A DNA stretch of 25,215 bases from the NCBI GenBank assembly GCA_945877725.1, contig CAMDXR010000009.1, positions 1-25,215 on the forward strand, in the 5' to 3' direction. This DNA comes from Limnohabitans sp. Rim8 (lineage in GTDB: Bacteria > Pseudomonadota > Gammaproteobacteria > Burkholderiales > Burkholderiaceae_C). The position numbers and the translations under genes are program-made. Below are positions 14,205 to 22,383 of the stretch, piece by piece. Numbering within the stretch: the first letter of the stretch is position 1; every line of letters starts with the position of its first letter. The notes below the pieces were generated by a model, which was given only the letters and a program-made list of their open reading frames with translations, was not told the DNA's origin and made no database searches.

Positions 14205-14612
14205 ATGACGGCTTCAATTCAAGTGGGTGACCGCCTCCCCACCTTACAGCTCCCCCCCGTGGACCGCACCACGCTGGCACTGTTCGGTGGCGCATCGGGC
14301 GACCACAACCCGATTCACATCGACACCGACTTTGCACGCCGCTCAGGCATGCCCGACGTGTTCGCGCAAGGCATGCTGGGCATGGCCTGGCTGGGCCGCT
14401 TGCTGACGCAGTGGGTGCCGCAATCGCGCATACGCCAATACGATGCGCGCTTTGCAGGCATTACCCATCTGGGCAACGCCATGACCTGCAGCGGCGAAGT
14501 CGTCGAATTGCTTGAACTCGATGGCGAAGCCTGCGCCCGCGTGGCCTTGACATCGGCCAACCAATACGGACAGAACAAGATTGTGGGTGAAGCCATCGTT
14601 GCGCTGGCTTGA
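14205..14612 (+). CDS. MaoC-like enoyl-CoA hydratase subunit with intact catalytic motif
   Basis: A protein of 135 residues from the ATG at 14205 behind a strong GAGGAGA site; in-frame codons upstream lie in the preceding gene. The R-hydratase motif is intact: GDHNPIHID with Asp33 and His38, followed by AQGMLGMAWLGRLL. It is a single hot-dog domain, so it should work as a homodimer or, more likely here, with the preceding dyad-less hot-dog protein. Expected reaction: hydration of a 2-enoyl-CoA to a 3-hydroxyacyl-CoA ahead of the dehydrogenase encoded next. The 13-base gap from the previous gene supports co-expression. Confidence 0.88.
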   Translation: MTASIQVGDRLPTLQLPPVDRTTLALFGGASGDHNPIHIDTDFARRSGMPDVFAQGMLGMAWLGRLLTQWVPQSRIRQYDARFAGITHLGNAMTCSGEVVELLELDGEACARVALTSANQYGQNKIVGEAIVALA

Positions 14613-14653
14613 CCTTTCCCACGCCAACAAACAAAATAAACAGGACACACAAG

Positions 14654-15484
14654 ATGACTAAAAAACTGGATGGCAAAGTCGCCCTGATCACGGGCTCGGG
14701 TCGTGGCATCGGTCGCAGCATCGCCATGAAACTGGCTGCCGACGGCGCGCGCTTGGTGATCAATGACCTCGACGCCGACCCGGCACAGGAAACCGTGGAG
14801 GCCATCAAGGCCATGGGCGGCGAGGCCGTGGCCTGCGTGGGCAGCGTCACCGCGCCCGATTTCTCCGAGCGATTCATCGGCGCAGCAGTAGAGAACTTTA
14901 AGGGCATCGACATCATCGTCAACAACGCTGGCTACACCTGGGACAACGTGATTCAAAAGATGACCGACGAGCAGTGGTATGCCATCATGGACTGCCACCT
15001 GACTGCACCCTTTCGCATTCTTCGGGCGGCGCAGCCGGTCATTCGTGCGCTCTCCAAGTCGGAGATGGATAACGGCGTGCGCAACATGCGCAAGGTGGTG
15101 AACATCTCTTCTATGGCCGGGGTGTTCGGCAACGTCGGACAGAGCAACTATTCGGCGGCCAAGGCGGGCATCATGGGCCTGACCCAGGCGCTGGCCAAAG
15201 AATGGGGACGCATGAACGTCACCGTGAACTGCGTGGCCTTCGGCTTGATCAAGACGCGCCTGACCGGCAGCACCGCTGAGGGCGGCACCACACACATCGA
15301 CGGACGCGAAATCAAGGTCGGCGTCAACCCCGGCCTGCTGTCCATGATGGAGCAGACCATTCCTCTGGGCCGTGGCGGCACGCCCGAAGAGGCCGCGGGC
15401 TCTGTGTACCTTTTCTGTATACCTGAATCGGACTACGTCAGCGGCCAAACGCTGATCTGCTCCGGTGGACTGACGGGGATGTGA
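14654..15484 (+). CDS. Short-chain dehydrogenase/reductase (3-hydroxyacyl-CoA dehydrogenase-like)
   Basis: A protein of 276 residues starting at the ATG at 14654 (AGGAC upstream). SDR motifs are complete: TGSGRGIG at 13-20, VNNAG at 89-93, and catalytic Ser153, Tyr166 and Lys170. The region between residues 200 and 232 (GGTTHIDGREIKVGVNPG) is longer than in FabG, as in multifunctional peroxisomal-type 3-hydroxyacyl-CoA dehydrogenases, and probably forms part of the substrate lid. It follows the hydratase pair, so oxidation of a 3-hydroxyacyl-CoA to the substrate of the SCP-x thiolase is the expected job. The stop overlaps the next start. Confidence 0.92.
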   Translation: MTKKLDGKVALITGSGRGIGRSIAMKLAADGARLVINDLDADPAQETVEAIKAMGGEAVACVGSVTAPDFSERFIGAAVENFKGIDIIVNNAGYTWDNVIQKMTDEQWYAIMDCHLTAPFRILRAAQPVIRALSKSEMDNGVRNMRKVVNISSMAGVFGNVGQSNYSAAKAGIMGLTQALAKEWGRMNVTVNCVAFGLIKTRLTGSTAEGGTTHIDGREIKVGVNPGLLSMMEQTIPLGRGGTPEEAAGSVYLFCIPESDYVSGQTLICSGGLTGM

Positions 15485-16641
15485 TGCGCATGTTGCCTCG
15501 CCTGTTGCAGCATCCCTGGATGGATGCCGAGATCGAGACCTTCAGAGAGCAGGTCCGCCGCTGCGCGTCTGACAATCTGGTGCCGCACCTGGACACCTGG
15601 CGTCGTCAGGGCTTTATTCCCCGCGAGACCTGGAGTGCGCTGGGCGATCTCGGTTTCCTGCTGCCCGAAATGCCGGAGGCCTACGGCGGCCCGGGTGCCT
15701 CTTTAGCCTACCAACTGGTGGTGCAAGACGAACTCGCCAAGCTGGAGGTGCCGGCCAACACGGCTGTGCATTCCATCGTTGCGCACTATATTCTTGACTA
15801 CGGCACCGAAGAACAGAAGCAGCGCTGGCTGCCGCGACTGGTCAGCGGTGAGATGCTTGCGGGCATCGCAATGACCGAACCCGGCGCGGGCTCTGATCTC
15901 AAGGCCATCCATACGCGAGCGCGGCTTGACGGCGATCACTACATCGTTGACGGTGCCAAAACCTTCATCACCAATGGCTTCACCTGCAACTTGCTGGTGG
16001 TCGTGGTACGCACCGGTGAGGCCGGTGCAAAGGGCGTGTCGCTGTTGGTGCTCGAAACCGAAAACCTGCCGGGTTTCAGCGTTGGTCGACGGCTGGAAAA
16101 ACTCGGCCAGCACGCCTCCGACACGGCGGAGCTGTCGTTCGACGGCGTCCGAGTGCCAGCATCGCACCTGTTGGGCGGTGTAGAGGGCCAGGGTTTTGTG
16201 CAGATCATGAGCCAGCTCACCTTCGAACGCCTGCTGCTCGCCGTGCCAGCGGCGGCCGTGATTGAGCGTGCGGTAGAGCTGACGGTGGAGTACACCAAGA
16301 ACCGAAAGGCCTTCGGCCAATCCCTGTCTGACTTTCAGAACACACGTTTCAAGCTCGCCGAATGTGCCACGCTGGCGCATGTGGTGCGCAGCTTCGTGAA
16401 CGACTGCATTCAGCGACAGCTCGACGGGACGCTGGACAACGAAGCCGCCTACATGGCCAAGTGGTGGTGCACGGAGCAGCAGTGCAAGGTGACCGACGAG
16501 TGCCTGCAGTTGTTCGGCGGCTATGGCTACATGGCCGAATACCCCATCGCCCGCTTGTATGCCGACTCACGCGTGCAACGCATCTACGGCGGCACCAACG
16601 AGATCATGAAAGACTTGATCGCGCGCAAGGTGGTGGCCTGA
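15484..16641 (+). CDS. Acyl-CoA dehydrogenase, long-chain/isovaleryl-type active site
   Basis: A protein of 385 residues from the ATG at 15484 (TGATG overlap with the previous stop, GGGG at a good distance); a GTG at 15481 and an ATG at 15490 are alternatives. The family motifs are TEPGAGSD (131-138), FITNGF, RKAFGQ and a C-terminal IYGGTNEIMKDLIAR. The C-terminal motif has Gly where medium-chain enzymes have the catalytic Glu. Instead Glu248 in LTFERLL lies in the helix that carries the base in long-chain and isovaleryl-CoA dehydrogenases. It should therefore be active on longer or branched acyl-CoA. This fits the racemase-like gene next to it. The acceptor is probably electron-transfer flavoprotein, not encoded here. 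Confidence 0.92.
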   Translation: MRMLPRLLQHPWMDAEIETFREQVRRCASDNLVPHLDTWRRQGFIPRETWSALGDLGFLLPEMPEAYGGPGASLAYQLVVQDELAKLEVPANTAVHSIVAHYILDYGTEEQKQRWLPRLVSGEMLAGIAMTEPGAGSDLKAIHTRARLDGDHYIVDGAKTFITNGFTCNLLVVVVRTGEAGAKGVSLLVLETENLPGFSVGRRLEKLGQHASDTAELSFDGVRVPASHLLGGVEGQGFVQIMSQLTFERLLLAVPAAAVIERAVELTVEYTKNRKAFGQSLSDFQNTRFKLAECATLAHVVRSFVNDCIQRQLDGTLDNEAAYMAKWWCTEQQCKVTDECLQLFGGYGYMAEYPIARLYADSRVQRIYGGTNEIMKDLIARKVVA

Positions 16642-17684
16642 TGAAGCCCTTGAATCACTTGAACGTGATCGAATTTGAGGGCATCGGCCCCGGGCCGCTG
16701 TGCGGCCGCATCTTGGCCGATCTGGGTGCGCACGTCACGGTGGTGGCGCGCCCGGGCACCTCGGCTGTAGTGGACCGCCTCTCGGGTGGCGCGCAGCCAC
16801 CGTTTCGCGAAGGTAAGCATCTCGTCGAACTCAACCTGAAGAATGCCGACGATGTGAAGCGCGCGCTGGAGCGGGTGGCGCAGAGCGACGCACTGATTGA
16901 AGGCAACCGGCCCGGTGTGATGGAGCGCTTAGGCCTAGGCCCTGCCGAATGCGCGGCCGTGAACCCCAAACTGGTCTACGGCCGCATGACGGGCTGGGGC
17001 CAGCAGGGGCCGCTGTCGCAAGCGGCAGGGCATGACATCAACTATGTTGCGCTCAGCGGCATGCTCTCATTGTCAGCGGTACACGGGCAGTTGCCGGTTT
17101 CACCGCCCACCGTGTTGGGTGACGCCACCGGCGCACTCGGCCTGGCACTGGGCATCGCGAGCGGTGTGCTGCAGGCTCGCCAAAGCGGCCAGGGCTGTGT
17201 GGTCGACGCGGCCATCGTCGATGTGGTGGCCATGCTCGGCGGGCTGGCGCAATGGGTATCGGCTACTGGCGGTTTGGGCGGTCCGGCCCCGAGCGTGTTC
17301 CACGACTCGCCGTTCTACGACGTGTACCGCTGTGCGGACGGCGGTTTCGTCACGCTGGGTGCCATTGAACCGCAGTTTTATGCCTTGTTGCTCGACAAGC
17401 TCGGATTCACCGACGTGAACCCTTCAGCACAGTTCGACAACGCTGCCTGGCCCGTGCTGAAAGATCGCGTGCGCGCCCTGTTCCTCACACAGCCACGCGC
17501 CCACTGGTGCGCACTGCTTGAAGGCACAGACGCCTGCTTTGCCCCAGTGCTGTCGCTGGACGAGGCTGCGAGCCATGCCCACAACACGGCGCGCGGCCTG
17601 TACGCCCAGACATCTACGGGCGAGAGGCGCACCCGTGCCGCGCCCCGCTTCACCCCCTTGCAAGTGGCCCACGCCCATGACTGA
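16641..17684 (+). CDS. Alpha-methylacyl-CoA racemase-like protein (CaiB/BaiF, class III CoA-transferase fold)
   Basis: A protein of 347 residues starting at the ATG at 16641, which overlaps the previous stop by one base. GHDINYVALSG (130-140), LGDATGAL (159-166) and IEPQFY (242-247) provide His131, Asp161 and Glu243. These match in order and nearly in number the active-site His126, Asp156 and Glu241 that I recall for the mycobacterial alpha-methylacyl-CoA racemase. The racemase inverts the alpha-methyl centre of 2-methylacyl-CoA so that the dehydrogenase can use it. The alternative, a CoA-transferase, would use a catalytic Asp elsewhere. The gene is slightly shorter than usual (about 360), with a short C-terminus. 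It overlaps the ATPase gene that follows by 8 bases. Confidence 0.87.
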   Translation: MKPLNHLNVIEFEGIGPGPLCGRILADLGAHVTVVARPGTSAVVDRLSGGAQPPFREGKHLVELNLKNADDVKRALERVAQSDALIEGNRPGVMERLGLGPAECAAVNPKLVYGRMTGWGQQGPLSQAAGHDINYVALSGMLSLSAVHGQLPVSPPTVLGDATGALGLALGIASGVLQARQSGQGCVVDAAIVDVVAMLGGLAQWVSATGGLGGPAPSVFHDSPFYDVYRCADGGFVTLGAIEPQFYALLLDKLGFTDVNPSAQFDNAAWPVLKDRVRALFLTQPRAHWCALLEGTDACFAPVLSLDEAASHAHNTARGLYAQTSTGERRTRAAPRFTPLQVAHAHD

Positions 17685-18462
17685 AGCCCTGCACTCCCCC
17701 GCAATGTTAGAAGCCCGCGACCTGACGCTGAAGTTCGGTGGCGTCACCGCGCTGTCCGAGATCTCAGTGGACATCGGGCATCAGGAACTGGTGGCCCTTA
17801 TTGGCCCCAATGGCGCGGGCAAAAGTTCGCTGCTCAATGTGCTGTCGGGCTTCTACCGACCTAGCAAGGGCTCTGTGCGATTTGAGGGCCAGGACATCGG
17901 CAACTGGCCGGTGCACCGCGTGGCCAAAGCTGGTCTTGCACGCACTTTTCAGGGCACGCACCTGCTGCCGCACATGAGCGTGCTCGACAACATCTTGGCC
18001 GGCCGCTTCATGCACATGAAGAGCACGCTGACCCAGGCCTTTTTCTACTACCCGTTCACGCACCGCGAAGAGGTGGCACACCGCACTGTGGCGGAAGAGA
18101 TCCTGAACTTCCTTGAATTGGAGCACCTGCGCCACCACACAGTGGGCACGCTGGGCTATGGGATGCGCAAGCGAGTTGACTTGGGTCGTGCCCTGGCCAT
18201 GGAACCACGCATGCTGCTGCTGGATGAACCCATGGCGGGTATGAACGGCGAAGAGAAAGAAGACCTCGCCCGTTTTATCTTGGACATTCGCGAATCACGC
18301 CAGATTCCGGTGGTGTTGGTGGAGCACGACATGGGCGTGGTGATGGACATTGCCGACCGCGTGATCGTGCTCAACTTTGGTCGAAAAATCGCCGACGCTT
18401 CTCCTAAAGCCGTTCAGGAAGACGAGAACGTGATCTCCGCCTACCTGGGAGCACACGAATGA
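17677..18462 (+). CDS. livG: ABC transporter ATP-binding protein, LivG type
   Basis: A protein of 261 residues from the ATG at 17677, overlapping the racemase-like gene by 8 bases. Walker A GPNGAGKS at 43-50, Walker B MLLLDEP at 179-185 and the switch His217 are present. The signature loop is degenerate (LGYGMRKRV, about 159-167, instead of LSGGQ), which is normal for many LivG subunits of branched-chain amino-acid-type importers. The length and the insert after GLARTFQ (TLTQAFFYYPFTHREE) are also typical. It is one of two ATPases of a complete importer encoded downstream, and would energise uptake at the inner membrane. The importer's cargo is probably the organic acid handled by the rest of the operon rather than an amino acid. 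Confidence 0.93.
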   Translation: MTEALHSPAMLEARDLTLKFGGVTALSEISVDIGHQELVALIGPNGAGKSSLLNVLSGFYRPSKGSVRFEGQDIGNWPVHRVAKAGLARTFQGTHLLPHMSVLDNILAGRFMHMKSTLTQAFFYYPFTHREEVAHRTVAEEILNFLELEHLRHHTVGTLGYGMRKRVDLGRALAMEPRMLLLDEPMAGMNGEEKEDLARFILDIRESRQIPVVLVEHDMGVVMDIADRVIVLNFGRKIADASPKAVQEDENVISAYLGAHE

Positions 18463-20414
18463 GCGAACACAAGCCCCAGACACTGCCGCAATGGCTGGTG
18501 CACAACGCAGCCACCCGACCCCAAGAGGTGGCGCAACGCTACAAATGCGAAGGCGTTTGGAAAGAATTCAGCTGGGCCGATGTGCGCGACGAAGTGCGGG
18601 CACTGGCGCTTGGCCTGCGTGCCCGTGGCGTACAACGCGGCCAGACCGTGGTGCTGTTGAGCGAGAACCGCCCCGAACTCTATTGGGCCGAATGGGCCAC
18701 GATGGCCGTGGGGGCCAAGGCCGTTGCGCTCTACCCCGACGCAGCCGAGAGTGAAGTCAATTACGTGGTCGAAGACGCGCAGGCGGTCTGCGTTTTCGCG
18801 GAGGACCAAGAACAGGTCGACAAGGTGCTGCCATTGATGGCCCGGCACGACAATCTGCACACCGTGGTTTGGTGGGAGTCGGGGGGTCTCTGGTCGTACA
18901 AGCACACCGGACTGCTGGGCTGGGACGCGCTGAAAGCCCTAGCCCATCCTGTGGGTCCGGCAGACGAAGCGTGGTTCGAACACGAGGTGGCGCTAGGCCA
19001 GAGCAGCGACATTGCCGTGCTGTCCTACACCTCGGGTACCACAGGGCTGCCCAAGGGCGTGATCACCACACACGCCTCGCTGATGCACAACGCCGAGCTG
19101 ATCGGGCAGACTTTGCAGGTGCCCACAGGCTGCGAGTACCTCTCCTACATTCCGTTGTCGTGGAGCACCGAACAGTGGGTGGGCGTGACCATGGGACTGA
19201 TGCGGCCCCTGCGTGTGAATTTCGCAGAGCGCCCGGACCAGATTCAAGAAGCGATCCGAGAGCTGGCTTGCGAGCTGGTTTTCTTCGGTCCGCGCCAGTG
19301 GGAAAGCCTGGCCGCCCGCGTGCATGCCCGCATGCTCGATGCACCGCCCTGGCGGCAGAAGGTGGTGGACTGGGGTGTTCACATTGGCCGACTGGCGCGT
19401 GCCGACCAGCTCGACACCCGGACCCGCGCCTGGTGGGTGCGCGCCCTGTTGCCGATAGCCGACACCCTTGTGCTGCGGCCACTGCGCGAACAGCTTGGAC
19501 TGAAGCGCGCCGGCATTGCTTTCACCGGTGGCGCGGCAGTGGCGCCCGACATCTTTCGTCTTTTCGCGGCCATGGGCGTGATGCTGCGTAACATTTACGG
19601 CTGTAGCGAGTTTGGCCTGATCACGGTGCACCAGGGTGCGCGTGTCAATGCCGAAACCATTGGCGAGACCGTGTCTTTGTCCAGCCCCTGGGGCGCACCT
19701 ATGGAGTGGCGCTTGTCAGACAACGGAGGACTTGAAATACGCGGCGGTGCAGGTTTCGACGGCTACTGGGGCAAGCCCGAGAAAAGCGCGGAGAAGATGA
19801 ACGATGGTTGGTTCCAGACCGGCGACGCGGTGGGTCAGGGGTCGAGTGCAAACGAACTCATCTACTACGACCGGGTGGAGCACATGAACCGCCTGAAGAG
19901 CGGGCACCTTTTCTCCAAGCAATTCATCGAAGTGCGTCTGCGCTTTTCGCCCTACATCCGCGAGGTGATGGTGGTGGGCGACCCGACGCGCGAACACGTC
20001 ACCGCTTTGGTCAACATTGACGGCGATGTGTTCGGCCGCTGGGCCGAGCACCACGGCGTGTCCTTTACCACCTTCACCGATCTGTCTCAACGCCCCGAGG
20101 TTCTGGCACAGGTAGCAAAGGAAATTGCCCTCGTCAACCGGGCCCTGCCCGAACAGGCGCGCCTGCGGAATTTCGTCAACCTGCCCAAGGAACTCGATGC
20201 CGACGAGGGCGAATTAACCCGTACCCGGAAGCTCAAGCGCGACTTCATCGAGCAGCGCTATGGCGTACTCATAGAAGCGATGTATGCCGATCAGACCACT
20301 ACGGCAATTGAAATTCCCGTGCGCTACCAAGACGGCCGAGCAGGCATTCTGCGCGCGGACGTGACCACGGGTCGCGTGCCCCCTGCCGCGCGGAACGGAG
20401 ACCAGAAGCCATGA
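18459..20414 (+). CDS. AMP-forming acyl-CoA ligase (long-chain/FadD15-like), embedded in transporter operon
   Basis: A protein of 651 residues, with ATGA overlap at both ends. The ANL motifs include TSGTTGLPKG at 191-200, YGCSEFG in the middle, GYWGKPEKSAEKMNDGWFQTGD, and a C-terminal region with TRTRKLKRDF. The length and the YWGKPEKS segment are like long-chain acyl-CoA synthetases of the FadD15 group rather than the benzoate-CoA ligase at 3922-5595. It would convert the imported acid to its CoA thioester with ATP. Lying between the livG-like and livH-like genes, it is tightly co-expressed with the importer, so activation may keep the uptake gradient going. Chain length and ring content of the substrate cannot be told. 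Confidence 0.92.
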   Translation: MSEHKPQTLPQWLVHNAATRPQEVAQRYKCEGVWKEFSWADVRDEVRALALGLRARGVQRGQTVVLLSENRPELYWAEWATMAVGAKAVALYPDAAESEVNYVVEDAQAVCVFAEDQEQVDKVLPLMARHDNLHTVVWWESGGLWSYKHTGLLGWDALKALAHPVGPADEAWFEHEVALGQSSDIAVLSYTSGTTGLPKGVITTHASLMHNAELIGQTLQVPTGCEYLSYIPLSWSTEQWVGVTMGLMRPLRVNFAERPDQIQEAIRELACELVFFGPRQWESLAARVHARMLDAPPWRQKVVDWGVHIGRLARADQLDTRTRAWWVRALLPIADTLVLRPLREQLGLKRAGIAFTGGAAVAPDIFRLFAAMGVMLRNIYGCSEFGLITVHQGARVNAETIGETVSLSSPWGAPMEWRLSDNGGLEIRGGAGFDGYWGKPEKSAEKMNDGWFQTGDAVGQGSSANELIYYDRVEHMNRLKSGHLFSKQFIEVRLRFSPYIREVMVVGDPTREHVTALVNIDGDVFGRWAEHHGVSFTTFTDLSQRPEVLAQVAKEIALVNRALPEQARLRNFVNLPKELDADEGELTRTRKLKRDFIEQRYGVLIEAMYADQTTTAIEIPVRYQDGRAGILRADVTTGRVPPAARNGDQKP

Positions 20415-21295
20415 TCGACTTTTTTAACTACATCCTGAACGGATTCCTGCAAGGTCAAATTTATGCCCTTTTGGCGTTGGGGTTCATGGTCATCTACCGC
20501 GCCAGCAAAGTGTTCAACTTCGCGCAGGGCGAACTCATGATGCTCGGCGCTTATGCCGTGTGGACGCTCACGCTCGGCGCCAACCTGCCGCTCTGGCTGG
20601 GCATTCCGCTGGCCTTCATCTGCGCCATCGTTTACGGCTGGCTGATCGAACGTCTGTTCTTTGAGCGTTTGGTCGGCGAATCGGTTTTCTCGATGGTGAT
20701 GGTTACCATCGGCCTGGTGATCCTGATTCGAGGTATCGTACTGGTCGTTTGGGGCGCAGCGGACCGCCAGTTCCCGGCGATTCTGCCTCCCGCACCCCTG
20801 ATCGTGGGTGACATGATCTTTCCCTCTTCTTTGGTGATCGGCGCGATGCTCACGCTGGTGGTCACGGTGGGCATGTCTTGGTTTTTCAATCACACGCGTG
20901 CTGGACTCACACTCACTGCGGTGGCCGAGGAGCCCACCACGGCTATTTCGCTCGGCATCTCGGTGAAGCGCGCCGTCACGCTGGCGTGGATGATGGGCTC
21001 GGTCATCGCTACGGCGGGCGCTATCGTGCTGCTCAGCGGTCGTTCACTGACGGTGCAGAGCGCTGACGTCGCGCTCGCCGCATTGCCGGTAGCGCTGCTG
21101 GCAGGCCTTGAATCGATTGGGGGGTTGGTCCTCGCAGGTGCCATTGTTGGCATTGTGCAGGCCCTGGTGGCCGCCTATGTTGACCCTGCGATTGGCGGCT
21201 CTGCCTCGTCCATCGTGCCCTTTGTTTTCATGCTGCTGATCCTGCTGGTGCGTCCCACGGGTCTGTTCGGCTGGCGTCATGTGGAGCGTGTGTGA
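20411..21295 (+). CDS. livH: ABC transporter permease, LivH type
   Basis: An integral membrane protein of 294 residues with about eight hydrophobic segments. It opens with the LivH signature LNGFLQGQIYALLALGFMVIY and VFNFAQGELMMLG (about residues 10-46) and ends in a hydrophobic stretch followed by RPTGLFGWR. The LivH/LivM family forms the heterodimeric channel of hydrophobic/branched-chain amino acid type importers, which also carry aromatic acids and other carboxylates. The start overlaps the ligase stop as ATGA, and the stop overlaps the livM-like start. The assignment to the permease family is secure; the cargo is inferred from neighbours. Confidence 0.93.
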   Translation: MIDFFNYILNGFLQGQIYALLALGFMVIYRASKVFNFAQGELMMLGAYAVWTLTLGANLPLWLGIPLAFICAIVYGWLIERLFFERLVGESVFSMVMVTIGLVILIRGIVLVVWGAADRQFPAILPPAPLIVGDMIFPSSLVIGAMLTLVVTVGMSWFFNHTRAGLTLTAVAEEPTTAISLGISVKRAVTLAWMMGSVIATAGAIVLLSGRSLTVQSADVALAALPVALLAGLESIGGLVLAGAIVGIVQALVAAYVDPAIGGSASSIVPFVFMLLILLVRPTGLFGWRHVERV

Positions 21296-22344
21296 TGGAC
21301 CCGTCCGGCATCTTCTTTACCGACCACGCTGGCGACCGTTCACTGGTTCGCACGCGTGCGCAATGGGCCTGTCTGCTGGCGCTGCTGCTGGTGCTGGCCA
21401 CACTGCCCTGGTGGGCCTCTGAGCGCTGGATCAGCATCGGCTACGCCACCTTTATCACTGCGGTGGCCGTCATTGGCCTGCAAATCTGCACCGGCTATGC
21501 CGGCCAGATCAACTTGGGACAGTCCGCCTTCATGGGCGTGGGAGCTTATGGCGCGGCGCTGGCAATGGCGACGGGCTGGAACGCGGTGGCTGCCCTGCTC
21601 ATTGGTGGTGCCGGCGCTTCGCTCTTTGGCGTGATGTTCGGCCTCACGGCCGCGCGAATCAAGGGCTTTTATTTGGCACTTACCACCATTGCTGCGCAGG
21701 CATTGTTTCACTTTTTGGTGCTCAACTTGCCCCCGTCGTGGCTGGGTGGTGCCGGTGGCGTGCACGTTGAATCGGTATCAGTTTTCGGCATTTCCCTGCA
21801 CAGCGACCGTGCCATTTACTGGTTTTCGTTCGTGGTGCTGGTGGTGATGACTTTTGGGGCCTTTGGCATCGTGCGCTCGCGCCACGGCCGCAGCTTCGAG
21901 GCGGTACGAGATGACGATGTGGCAGCAGGGATGATGGGCATTCCCGTAGCGGCCACCAAGGCCCGAGCCTTCCTTGTCAGCGCGTTCTACGCCGGCGTGG
22001 CGGGGGGTCTCTGGGTCGTCGCACTGCGACATGTCTCAGTGGAGCAGTTCACGCTTTTCAACGCCATCTGGATGATCGCCATGATGATCGTCGGCGGCTT
22101 GGGCTCCATCGTCGGTGCGCTGATTGGCACTGTGCTGATCCAATTGGCCCGCGAGGGCGTGACCAGCCTGGGACCGAACGTCATTGAATGGGTGCCCGCT
22201 GTGGGGCAAGACTTTGTGTTCGCCGCCATGAATGTGTTGCTGGGCACCGTGATCATTCTTTTCCTTCTTTTTGAGCCCAAGGGTGTGATGTACCGCGTGC
22301 AAATCACCAAGAAGGCTTACCGACTCTGGCCGTTCCCGTACTGA
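21295..22344 (+). CDS. livM: ABC transporter permease, LivM type
   Basis: A membrane protein of 349 residues from the ATG at 21295 (TGATG with the previous stop); a GTG one codon earlier is possible. It contains the LivM motif CTGYAGQINLGQSAFMGVGAYGA after two N-terminal hydrophobic segments, a central loop with GGAGGVHVESVSVFG, and ends in FEPKGVMYRVQITKKAYRLWPFPY. This tail with a terminal WPF is common in importers linked to aromatic or alicyclic acid operons. It pairs with the LivH-type permease to form the channel. A 39-base gap with a GC-rich hairpin follows before the binding-protein gene. Confidence 0.93.
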   Translation: MDPSGIFFTDHAGDRSLVRTRAQWACLLALLLVLATLPWWASERWISIGYATFITAVAVIGLQICTGYAGQINLGQSAFMGVGAYGAALAMATGWNAVAALLIGGAGASLFGVMFGLTAARIKGFYLALTTIAAQALFHFLVLNLPPSWLGGAGGVHVESVSVFGISLHSDRAIYWFSFVVLVVMTFGAFGIVRSRHGRSFEAVRDDDVAAGMMGIPVAATKARAFLVSAFYAGVAGGLWVVALRHVSVEQFTLFNAIWMIAMMIVGGLGSIVGALIGTVLIQLAREGVTSLGPNVIEWVPAVGQDFVFAAMNVLLGTVIILFLLFEPKGVMYRVQITKKAYRLWPFPY

Positions 22345-22358
22345 CCGCCGAGGGGCGG
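22345..22358 (+). other. GC-rich hairpin between livM-like and binding-protein genes
   Basis: CCGCC and GGCGG arms around a 4-base loop follow directly after the livM-like stop codon. There is no T-run, so it is not an intrinsic terminator. In RNA it could act as a stability or processing element ahead of the binding-protein gene, whose product is usually needed in excess of the membrane parts. Confidence 0.4.
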
Positions 22359-22383
22359 CTCATATTTCAACCTAGGAGACAAC

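Noticed and set aside
16362..16640. N-terminal extension of the racemase-like gene
   Set aside because: It overlaps the acyl-CoA dehydrogenase C-terminus in another frame. The ATG at 16641 gives the normal N-terminus for the family.
22345..22358. Hairpin after the livM-like gene as an intrinsic terminator
   Set aside because: No T-run follows, and the binding-protein gene downstream clearly belongs to the same transport system. Kept only as a possible RNA stability element.
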